Positions 1 through 5,462 of a stretch of DNA of 8,789 bases are shown here, in pieces (within the stretch, counting starts at the first letter, position 1; each line of letters opens with the position of its first letter). Source of the DNA: Corynebacterium sp. (GTDB lineage: Bacteria > Actinomycetota > Actinomycetes > Mycobacteriales > Mycobacteriaceae). Under the pieces are notes generated by a model. That model did no database searches. It had not been told where the DNA came from and worked only from the letters and a program-made list of their open reading frames with translations. The position numbers and the translations under genes were made by a program. Location: assembly GCF_030826625.1 (NCBI RefSeq), contig NZ_JAPJNQ010000088.1, positions 1 to 8,789 on the forward strand, read 5' to 3'.

Positions 1-60
1 GAGGTCAAAGAGGCATAAGAAAACGGTCCACAAGAACAGACTTGTATTACTGCTTCCCAG
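1..60 (+). other. In-frame upstream part of odhA with a premature stop
   Basis: Read in the frame of the following odhA segment, these bases give EVKEA, a TAA at 16-18, then ENGPQEQTCITASQ. This lines up without a gap with the linker that precedes the E1 pyrimidine-binding domain in mycobacterial Kgd and corynebacterial OdhA as I remember them (EVRELEKHG-type sequence). The stop falls where the homologues have Glu, so one G-to-T change (GAA to TAA) would explain it. I therefore read this stretch as odhA sequence carrying a nonsense codon or a sequencing/assembly error, not as an intergenic region. No ribosome binding site or promoter is visible here. Confidence 0.6.
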
Positions 61-1275
61 GTGCTCAACCGAGTTATTTTAACTTCAATTTGCGCTGATA
101 CTATGCGCGAGCTCGGCGAATCGTATCTGGATCTGCCAGAAGGATTTGAGCTGCACAATCGTGTGGCCCCAATTGCCGAAAAGCGTGCGAAGTCGTCCGT
201 AGAAGGTGGCATCGACTGGGGCTGGGGCGAGCTGCTTGCCTTCGGCTCGCTGGCTGCGGAAGGCAAGCCGGTTCGTTTGGTTGGTGAAGATTCCAAGCGC
301 GGTACCTTCACCCAGCGCCACGCGATCACCTTCAACCCGAAGACTGCCGAACAATACAACCCACTCGATGCACTGGCACAAGAAGCTGGCAACGGAGGTA
401 GCTTCGAGGTCTACAACTCGGCGCTGACCGAGTTCGCTGGCTTGGGCGTGGAATACGGCTATTCCGTCGGAAACTTGGACGCAGTCGTCGCCTGGGAAGC
501 TCAGTTCGGCGACTTCGTCAACGGCGCCCAGACCATCATCGACGAGTACGTATGCTCGGGTGAAGCCAAGTGGGGTCAGCTTTCCAAGGTCATCTTGTTG
601 CTGCCACACGGATACGAAGGCCAGGGCCCAGACCACTCCTCTGCACGCATCGAACGTTTCTTGCAGCTGGCTGCTGAAGGCTCGATGACCATCGCCCAAC
701 CATCGACGCCTGCAAACCACTTCCACCTGCTGCGTCGTCACGCGCTGGGCACCATGTCGCGCCCGCTCGTGGTCTTCACTCCGAAGTCGATGTTGCGTGC
801 GAAGGCTGCCACCTCCGAGGTTGCCGAATTCACCGACGTTACGTCGTTCCGCTCGGTCATCAATGACCCACGCCTGGTAGATGTCGACAACAACGTCATC
901 GGCGATGCAGACAAGGTGAAAACCGTCATGCTGTGCTCGGGCAAGATCTATTACGAGTTGGAGAAGCGTCGCCAGAAAGACGAGCGTGATGATATCGCGA
1001 TCGTCCGCATCGAAATGCTGCACCCAATTCCGTTTAACCGCCTGTCTGAAGCATTCGACAACTTCCCGAACATGGAAGAAGTCCGCTTCGTACAGGACGA
1101 GCCTGCGAACCAGGGCCCTTGGCCGTTCTACAATGAGCACCTGCACGAATTGTTGCCAGACATGCCACGTATGCGCCGCGTTTCCCGTCGCGCACAGTCC
1201 TCGACTGCCACGGGTATCGCGAAAGTGCACCAACTCGAGCAGAAGCAGCTTATCGACGAAGCTTTCACAGATTAG
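61..1275 (+). CDS. odhA: 2-oxoglutarate dehydrogenase OdhA (Kgd), C-terminal third, partial
   Basis: OdhA is the thiamine-diphosphate E1 subunit of the 2-oxoglutarate dehydrogenase complex in the TCA cycle. In actinobacteria it is fused to a succinyltransferase domain and is roughly 1,220 residues long. Only the last ~400 residues are here: the pyrimidine-binding domain (GGIDWGWGELLAFGSL at ~49-64, GEDSKRGTFTQRHA at ~75-88, EYGYSVGN and WEAQFGDFVNGAQTI at ~131-159, LLPHGYEGQGPDHSSARIER at ~180-199) and the C-terminal transketolase-like domain (RPLVVFTPKSMLR, QDEPANQGPWPFY). It ends in QLIDEAF, as in the family. The GTG at 61 has no ribosome binding site and is only the first start after the TAA at 16-18; homology continues upstream, so it is not a believable natural start. 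Residues ~1-15 (VLNRVILTSIC) are poorly conserved compared with the expected LPRGL-type linker. Identity is certain; whether the gene is intact is not. Confidence 0.93.
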   Translation: MLNRVILTSICADTMRELGESYLDLPEGFELHNRVAPIAEKRAKSSVEGGIDWGWGELLAFGSLAAEGKPVRLVGEDSKRGTFTQRHAITFNPKTAEQYNPLDALAQEAGNGGSFEVYNSALTEFAGLGVEYGYSVGNLDAVVAWEAQFGDFVNGAQTIIDEYVCSGEAKWGQLSKVILLLPHGYEGQGPDHSSARIERFLQLAAEGSMTIAQPSTPANHFHLLRRHALGTMSRPLVVFTPKSMLRAKAATSEVAEFTDVTSFRSVINDPRLVDVDNNVIGDADKVKTVMLCSGKIYYELEKRRQKDERDDIAIVRIEMLHPIPFNRLSEAFDNFPNMEEVRFVQDEPANQGPWPFYNEHLHELLPDMPRMRRVSRRAQSSTATGIAKVHQLEQKQLIDEAFTD

Positions 1276-1298
1276 GAAGCATTCGGCGACGAAGTTGA

Positions 1299-1336
1299 CT
1301 ACGGTGGGTTCTAGTTCACACTAGTTCCCGCCGTAG
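1299..1336 (+). other. Two-part stem-loop between odhA and the FAH-fold gene
   Basis: Outer stem CTACGGTGGG (1299-1308) pairs with CCCGCCGTAG (1327-1336), 10 pairs with one G-U. A symmetric TT/TT internal loop follows, then an inner stem CTAGT (1311-1315) with ACTAG (1320-1324) around a TCAC loop. There is no U-run after it; instead the weak ribosome binding site GAAAGG (1336-1341) of the next gene begins in its last base. It may be a U-less terminator for odhA, or an mRNA structure that limits translation or protects the 3' end of odhA mRNA. The structure is visible; the role is inference. Confidence 0.55.
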
Positions 1337-1350
1337 AAAGGCCAAAAGCC

Positions 1351-2244
1351 ATGCGACTAGCCTCTGTAGCATCCGCCAGTGATGGAAACCGCTACCTTGC
1401 GATTGTCGATGATGCGGAATCGCAAGACTCCGCATCAGTGACAGTCCGGCCAGTCCATGGCTTTTCTGCTGCCCAGACCCCGGTGCGCAGCGTCGGCGAG
1501 CTGCTAGCGATTCCTGATTGGCGTGATCAGTTTAATGAAGCACTCATCGACGCCGGTGATCCCGTTGTCATCGATGTGCGTGAGCTCGATGCGGTGGTTC
1601 CTTGCCCAGGAAAAATAATTTGCCAGGGCTTAAACTACGCAGAACACATTCTGGAAATGGGACGCGAACTTCCGCAATATCCCACGCTTTTCACCAAATT
1701 TCCCGAAGCCCTCGCTCGTCCCTTTGCAGATGTGGAAATTCCCGCGGCGAAGTCTTCCCAGCTCGATTTCGAGGGCGAGCTTGCCGTGATCATCGGCGAC
1801 TATGCCAGCGAGGTGAGCGAGGCCGAAGCAACCGACTATATCGCTGGATACGCTGTATTTAACGATTACACCTTGCGCGATGCGCAGCGACGTACCCCAC
1901 AATGGCACCAAGGCAAATCATTCCGCAAAACAAGTGCTTTTGGCCCTTGGCTGACAACGCCGGATGAATTCGATTTTTCCAGCGCCAGCGTGCGCACCTA
2001 CCTTGGTGAGGAGCTCATGCAAGATGCTCCCCTCGCCGATCAAGTCTTCCCACCAGCGCAATTGATTTCATTCATTTCGCAGATTTATCCGCTGCGGCCC
2101 GGCGATGTCATAGCCACTGGCACTCCAGACGGAGTCGGGTTCGCGCGTACCCCACAACGGTTCATTCGCGATGGCGAAACGGTGACGATCACCATCGATG
2201 GCCTTGGCACGATCGCGACGACAACGCGCATCACCGACTCCTAA
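1351..2244 (+). CDS. Fumarylacetoacetate hydrolase (FAH) family protein
   Basis: This is a 297-residue protein of the FAH / 2-keto-4-pentenoate hydratase-like family, metal-dependent cytosolic enzymes that hydrolyse or decarboxylate acylpyruvates, oxaloacetate or aromatic-degradation intermediates. The core is complete: LNYAEH (94-99) with a possible His-Glu dyad H99/E102, LDFEGELAVIIG (138-149) with metal ligands E141 and E143, FNDYTLRDAQRR (170-181) with metal ligand D172, QGKS (187-190) with a substrate lysine, and RPGDVIATGTPDGVG (249-263). Residues 1-80 form the smaller N-terminal domain usual in FAHD-like members. The ATG has GAAAGG at 1336-1341, nine bases upstream. It lies 75 bases after odhA on the same strand, behind a stem-loop. 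Oxaloacetate decarboxylase activity beside a TCA-cycle gene would make sense, but motifs alone do not fix the substrate. Confidence 0.88.
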   Translation: MRLASVASASDGNRYLAIVDDAESQDSASVTVRPVHGFSAAQTPVRSVGELLAIPDWRDQFNEALIDAGDPVVIDVRELDAVVPCPGKIICQGLNYAEHILEMGRELPQYPTLFTKFPEALARPFADVEIPAAKSSQLDFEGELAVIIGDYASEVSEAEATDYIAGYAVFNDYTLRDAQRRTPQWHQGKSFRKTSAFGPWLTTPDEFDFSSASVRTYLGEELMQDAPLADQVFPPAQLISFISQIYPLRPGDVIATGTPDGVGFARTPQRFIRDGETVTITIDGLGTIATTTRITDS

Positions 2245-2262
2245 AGCCCCGCGTCGTGTATC

Positions 2263-2286
2263 ACCGGCGCGCATTGCCTAGCCGGT
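2263..2286. terminator. Candidate bidirectional hairpin between convergent genes
   Basis: ACCGGC (2263-2268) pairs with GCCGGT (2281-2286) around a 12-base loop, in the 60-base gap between the convergent FAH-fold gene and the lipoprotein gene. A second, imperfect hairpin GCCTAGC/GCTAAGC (2293-2299 with 2304-2310, one mismatch) overlaps the lipoprotein stop codon. Neither has a U-tract, so this is at best a U-less actinobacterial terminator. Confidence 0.35.
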
Positions 2287-2303
2287 CGCATTGCCTAGCC
2301 AGT
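2270..2303. repeat. Two-copy 17-bp tandem repeat
   Basis: CGCATTGCCTAGCCGGT (2270-2286) is followed directly by CGCATTGCCTAGCCAGT (2287-2303), 16 of 17 identical. It fills most of the gap between two convergent stop codons. The first copy supplies the right arm of the 2263-2286 hairpin. It looks like a slippage-type duplication of a terminator arm. Confidence 0.85.
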
Positions 2304-2304
2304 G

Positions 2305-3072
2305 CTAAGCCTCATCACTCACGGAATCTGGTGAGGAGCCAGTGACATTGACTGCTGCCCATTGCCCTGCGGCTTCTTCGGCGCTGAGGCCGTCGGAAAG
2401 CTTGTCCTGGAGTTCTTCCAGGTTGCGATCGTCCAGTAGTCGAGTGACTTTTTGGATCTCGCCGGTTTCTTCCCGGTTGAATAAACCGGCACCAAACAGC
2501 GGCGTGAAATCCTGGGGAATTTCTTGCGACGAATCGCCACACCCTTGAGCCGATGACGGCGCGGTGGTCACGATAGTCGGTGGCAACAACCCCATGACTT
2601 CGCGGTGGAACTGATCATGGAGATCAATTTCGTTCGGGTCTTGACCGTCTTCGTTGTGCAGCAGATCTTCTGCGAGCGCAGGATTGAATTCTGTGACAAA
2701 TTCGCCGGTACAGGTGATCATGAAATCAATCTTTCGGGTTTGCAGCATATCCCAGCGCTGAGCAGTATCTGCGCCTTCGACGGCAAAAACTTCAGCCTCC
2801 CGCCCTTGTTGGGCTAATACTTCACGATAGATATAAGCCCACAGGACCTGCTCAGTCGATGTTGCATCCGCGCTAATGCGTACGACACGCTCGTTTTCGT
2901 TATCGTTTCCAGGCGCAGGTTCGCCCACATTAGATGCAACGGCCCCATTATCGGCGGCAGTGGATTCCTCAGCCGCTGGCTCTCCGGGGGTGGAACATCC
3001 TGCTGCCACAAGCGCTAGACCGGAAATTGCTGCTGCAAAATAGCGATTTCTCACATAATTCATCGTACCCAC
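2305..3072 (-). CDS. Secreted lipoprotein, OpuAC/ProX-like substrate-binding fold, orphan
   Basis: A 255-residue exported lipoprotein. Basic residues (RNR) precede a hydrophobic stretch, FAAAISGLALVAAGC, ending in a lipobox cysteine C26. Residues 27-60 form a Pro/Ala/Glu/Asn-rich low-complexity linker. The folded part starts near VVRISADATSTEQVLWAYIY (63-82), followed by LQTRKIDFMITCTGEFVTEF (110-129). This recalls the N-terminal half of glycine betaine/choline-type ABC binding proteins (family with OpuAC and ProX: a TEQ-ILAEIY helix and a later segment ending in xIDLYPEYTG). Two further cysteines, C121 and C178, could form a disulfide. It is acidic and ends without a known motif. No permease or ATPase gene is adjacent, so it is an orphan. 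The GTG at 3072 is chosen because a TAAACT -10 ends seven bases before it (leaderless start); ATG 3063 is the alternative. The family call is tentative; the lipoprotein call is strong. Confidence 0.75.
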   Translation of the reverse strand: MGTMNYVRNRYFAAAISGLALVAAGCSTPGEPAAEESTAADNGAVASNVGEPAPGNDNENERVVRISADATSTEQVLWAYIYREVLAQQGREAEVFAVEGADTAQRWDMLQTRKIDFMITCTGEFVTEFNPALAEDLLHNEDGQDPNEIDLHDQFHREVMGLLPPTIVTTAPSSAQGCGDSSQEIPQDFTPLFGAGLFNREETGEIQKVTRLLDDRNLEELQDKLSDGLSAEEAAGQWAAVNVTGSSPDSVSDEA

Positions 3073-3079
3073 GTTGTGC

Positions 3080-3085
3080 AGTTTA
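3080..3085 (-). promoter_or_regulatory. -10 element for the lipoprotein gene (leaderless)
   Basis: On the - strand TAAACT fits the actinobacterial TANNNT -10, followed by seven bases (GCACAAC) and the GTG start, so transcription would begin at or next to the start codon. No Shine-Dalgarno sequence is present. The hexamer overlaps the -35-like TTTACA of the mrp promoter on the other strand. Confidence 0.5.
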
Positions 3086-3109
3086 CAGATTCACTAGCAG
3101 GACTAAGAT
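3082..3109 (+). promoter_or_regulatory. mrp promoter (leaderless)
   Basis: TTTACA (3082-3087) is a good -35 match and TAAGAT (3104-3109) a good TANNNT -10, with a 16-base spacer. The predicted transcription start falls 7-8 bases beyond the -10, at the ATG at 3118, giving a leaderless mRNA. Confidence 0.6.
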
Positions 3110-3117
3110 GGGAAGTA

Positions 3118-4242
3118 ATGAGTGCCATTACAGAATCAGCAGTCCGCGAAGCGTTGGCGCGCGTCGAAGATCCAGAGATCGGTAAACCCATCACCGATCT
3201 TGGTATGGTGAAATCCATCGACATCGATGGCGCCGACGTCAACGTCGAGGTTTACCTCACTATTTCTGGATGTCCGATGAAATCGACCATCCAGTCGAAC
3301 ACCCAAGCCGCCGTCGAAGAAGTCGAGGGCGTAGAAAATGTTTCGGTCTCGCTCGATGTCATGAGCGATGAACAGCGTCGCGAATTGCGCAATTCCCTGC
3401 GCGGTTCCCAGCGCGAACCCGAGATCCCCTTCTCCAAGCCGGAAAGCACCACGCGCGTGTTCGCGGTGGCATCAGGTAAAGGTGGCGTCGGTAAGTCTTC
3501 GATGACGGTCAACCTAGGTGCTGCACTCGCGCAGCAAGGTTTAAAGGTCGGCATCGTTGACGCTGATATTTACGGCCACTCCGTTCCTAACCTCTTGGGT
3601 TCTACCGAAGCACCCAACGTCATCGACGACATGCTGCTCCCGCCACAGGCGCACAATCTAAAATTCATCTCGATTGGCCAATTCGTTGAGGGCAATGCCC
3701 CTGTGGTTTGGCGCGGGCCTATGCTGCACCGAGCTATCCAGCAATTCCTCGCTGATGTTTTTTGGGGCGATCTGGATATTTTGTTACTCGATTTGCCTCC
3801 TGGAACCGGCGATGTTGCGCTGTCAGTAGCACAGTTGATTCCAAACGCAGAACTGCTCGTGATAACAACCCCTCAGGCAGCGGCCGCAGAGGTTGCTGAG
3901 CGTGCCGGCTCGCTGTCGCAGCAGACTCGACAGCGGGTAGCCGGCGTCATCGAGAATATGAGCGCGATGGTGATGCCCGATGGTTCAACGTTGGATGTCT
4001 TCGGTTCCGGTGGCGGCGAAGTCGTCGCAGAACGCTTGACGACGCTCGTCGGCACGGAGGTTCCGCTTCTGGGACAAGTTCCTCTGGACCCGCCGCTGCG
4101 CTCACACAGCGATGCTGGTACGCCAGTGGTGCTCGCCGATCCGGACAGCCCGTCGTCGAAAGAGATCAGCAAGATCGCGCAAGGTTTGGCAAAACGCCTT
4201 AATTCTTTGGCTGGCAAGCCACTCAGCTTGGGCGTGAACTAG
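3118..4242 (+). CDS. mrp: Mrp/NBP35-type iron-sulfur cluster carrier ATPase
   Basis: A 374-residue cytosolic P-loop ATPase that binds and passes on iron-sulfur clusters to apoproteins. Residues ~5-80 are a MIP18 (DUF59) domain with the conserved SGCPMK (50-55, C52). The ATPase domain follows: deviant Walker A GKGGVGKS (120-127), Walker A' DADIYG (148-153), WRGPM (198-202), switch DLPPGTGD (225-232) and ENMS (279-282). The usual cluster-binding CxxC after ENMS is replaced by AMVMPDG (Cys to M286 and G289), which I remember as typical of mycobacterial Mrp as well. I chose ATG 3118 over the upstream in-frame GTG 3076 because the homologous domain begins right after it, and because the -10 TAAGAT sits eight bases upstream. 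The lipoprotein gene is divergent, with 45 bases between starts. Confidence 0.93.
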   Translation: MSAITESAVREALARVEDPEIGKPITDLGMVKSIDIDGADVNVEVYLTISGCPMKSTIQSNTQAAVEEVEGVENVSVSLDVMSDEQRRELRNSLRGSQREPEIPFSKPESTTRVFAVASGKGGVGKSSMTVNLGAALAQQGLKVGIVDADIYGHSVPNLLGSTEAPNVIDDMLLPPQAHNLKFISIGQFVEGNAPVVWRGPMLHRAIQQFLADVFWGDLDILLLDLPPGTGDVALSVAQLIPNAELLVITTPQAAAAEVAERAGSLSQQTRQRVAGVIENMSAMVMPDGSTLDVFGSGGGEVVAERLTTLVGTEVPLLGQVPLDPPLRSHSDAGTPVVLADPDSPSSKEISKIAQGLAKRLNSLAGKPLSLGVN

Positions 4243-4253
4243 CCGCCGTGTTT

Positions 4254-4281
4254 CCGGCTCCACGATGCACACAGGAGCCGG
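4254..4281. terminator. Hairpin between convergent mrp and tatB
   Basis: CCGGCTCC (4254-4261) pairs perfectly with GGAGCCGG (4274-4281) around a 12-base loop, 11 bases after the mrp stop. The rest of the gap to tatB (4282-4327) shows nothing else. No U-tract follows on either strand, so this would be a U-less terminator serving mrp and perhaps tatB. Confidence 0.5.
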
Positions 4282-4327
4282 TGCTCAGCAGATCCTCGAC
4301 AGCAGCCCTCCGTTGGTTCTTTAGCTT

Positions 4328-4888
4328 TTAGAGAACGTCCGTCCAAGTGAATTCGGCTCTCCCACCACCCGCTGCTGGCGGCTGCGCGCGTCGTGGTTGC
4401 TCCTGTTGGGGTTTCGCTGGCCGGGCTTGGGTTGATCGCGACTGCTTTGTTTGTGGTGGATGTGATTGCAAATCTTCTGACTGTGCGCCTCGTTGCTGTG
4501 GCTGACGGTGCTGCACATTCTGTGGCTTGCGGGATGCCGTGTCCGTCGCTGCTGTATTTGGCCCCTGTTCTTTCAGAATTGTGCGGGGATCAAATTGATT
4601 GAAGAATTCATCGTCTTCGTCGAAAAGCGTCTTCGCGATCGCCGCCCGCGGCCCCATTCTGCTAAGTTGGCTGACTTTGTGTAATGGCTCGCGGAACTGT
4701 TCGAAATCCGAACTGAATTCTTCAAATTCGCCGTTGAGCTCTTGCTTCGCATTATTGATTGCCTTGCGTGCTGCGAATATTGCTGCCCGGAAATCCTGCA
4801 GTAACCCAGGCAAGCGCTCGGGACCGATGACAATGATCGCCACCACAATGATGACGCCGATTTCCGACCAACCGATATTGGAAAACAC
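4328..4888 (-). CDS. tatB: Sec-independent protein translocase subunit TatB
   Basis: TatB, with TatC, forms the receptor for twin-arginine signal peptides at the cytoplasmic membrane. The 186-residue protein shows the TatA/B plan: a short N-terminus FSNIGWSE with the polar Glu at E9, a membrane helix at ~8-22 (SEIGVIIVVAIIVIG), the hinge GPERLP (23-28), an amphipathic helix at ~30-55 (LQDFRAAIFAARKAINNAKQ), and a long charged then Gln/Pro-rich disordered tail (~108-176). It ends in WTDVL, a tail I associate with corynebacterial TatB. The longer charged central part and the gene neighbourhood favour TatB over TatA. The start is GTG 4888: a -10 TAAAAT ends six bases upstream, suggesting a leaderless transcript in addition to read-through from sigE-cseE. 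The gap to the cseE stop is 16 bases. No tatA or tatC is in view. Confidence 0.92.
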   Translation of the reverse strand: MFSNIGWSEIGVIIVVAIIVIGPERLPGLLQDFRAAIFAARKAINNAKQELNGEFEEFSSDFEQFREPLHKVSQLSRMGPRAAIAKTLFDEDDEFFNQFDPRTILKEQGPNTAATDTASRKPQNVQHRQPQQRGAQSEDLQSHPPQTKQSRSTQARPAKPQQEQPRRAQPPAAGGGRAEFTWTDVL

Positions 4889-4894
4889 GAACCT

Positions 4895-4900
4895 ATTTTA
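4895..4900 (-). promoter_or_regulatory. -10 element for tatB (leaderless)
   Basis: On the - strand TAAAAT fits TANNNT and is followed by AGGTTC and then GTG, so the seventh base after the hexamer is the start codon. It sits in the 16-base gap after cseE, so tatB may have its own promoter inside the sigE operon. AGG at spacing 3 is too close to serve as a good ribosome binding site. The -35 region (TCGAAA) is weak. Confidence 0.5.
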
Positions 4901-4904
4901 GCCT

Positions 4905-5450
4905 TTAGCCGTGGTGATTTCGACGTACTGCACGCGCCAACTTCTCAATGCGTTCGATCAAATCGGCTTGTTTGGCTCCGTTCTGCTTGGGTGCAGTTCG
5001 CTTGTGCACGCTATATTCGTGCTCAGTTGATTGACACGCAGCTGGCTCTTCACCAGCAGAATTATGCCAACTATTGCCACCTGTGCTCTTAGCACCAGTC
5101 GTTGTATCAGCTGTCGAGCTATCAGATGCCGCTGCGATACTGCGCAAACGGTCCAACAAGGATTCGGAAGCTTGCACCTGCTCATCGCTATTACAATTAC
5201 GCAGTGCGTGGGCTGCGCGACGTTGCCGATGCACATCAGCCCGGCAGTTTTCGCACAGCACCAAGTGCACTCTGGCGTTGTGAGCAGATTTGCGAGACAT
5301 CTCTCCATCAACGAATGCCGCAACGGCTTCAGGGCCTAGATGATCAAAACGGCGCCGAGGTTTCATTGCGCGCTTCTTTTTGTCTGAACCGTGTGTCGAA
5401 GGCGACATGGTAAAAATCGGTTCGCCTCCTTCGTGCCTGTTGTCGATCAT
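4905..5450 (-). CDS. cseE: Anti-sigma-E factor CseE (RseA-like, zinc-binding)
   Basis: A cytosolic zinc-associated anti-sigma factor (ZAS) that should bind and silence the SigE encoded just upstream. It shows the domain signature HLGPEAVAAFVDGEMS (37-52) and the HxxxCxxC zinc motif H62-LVL-C66-EN-C69. The C-terminal half (~90-160) is Ser/Thr/Ala/Gly-rich and looks disordered, closing with a basic helix (LIERIEKLARAVRRNHHG). No membrane helix is present, as in mycobacterial RseA. The stop of sigE lies 12 bases before this ATG, so they are co-transcribed. The start is uncertain: ATG 5450 has only GTGGG upstream, while a perfect AAGGAGG (5425-5431) lies 16 bases before ATG 5408 and seven before an in-frame ATT (5417); ATG 5366 is also possible. 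All starts keep the ZAS domain. Confidence 0.88.
   Translation of the reverse strand: MIDNRHEGGEPIFTMSPSTHGSDKKKRAMKPRRRFDHLGPEAVAAFVDGEMSRKSAHNARVHLVLCENCRADVHRQRRAAHALRNCNSDEQVQASESLLDRLRSIAAASDSSTADTTTGAKSTGGNSWHNSAGEEPAACQSTEHEYSVHKRTAPKQNGAKQADLIERIEKLARAVRRNHHG
5425..5431 (-). promoter_or_regulatory. Strong Shine-Dalgarno inside the annotated 5' end of cseE
   Basis: On the - strand AAGGAGG is the strongest ribosome binding site in the window. It lies within the first codons of the longest cseE frame, 16 bases before ATG 5408 and exactly seven before an in-frame ATT codon at 5417-5415. It suggests that translation of cseE starts downstream of 5450. Confidence 0.55.
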
Positions 5451-5462
5451 GCACCCACGTGT

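Noticed and set aside
85..1233. Long open frame on the - strand opposite odhA
   Set aside because: It mirrors the codon structure of a clearly conserved coding strand, shows no recognisable domain and has no start signals; it is an antisense shadow.
3076..3117. N-terminal extension of Mrp from GTG 3076
   Set aside because: The extra 14 residues precede the conserved domain start and overlap both promoters; ATG 3118 has a well placed -10.
4393..4901. Small + strand open frames opposite tatB
   Set aside because: They lie opposite a clear tatB gene, have no ribosome binding sites and no family resemblance.
5031..5413. Small + strand open frames opposite cseE
   Set aside because: The opposite strand encodes the zinc-motif anti-sigma factor; these frames have biased, repetitive composition without domains.
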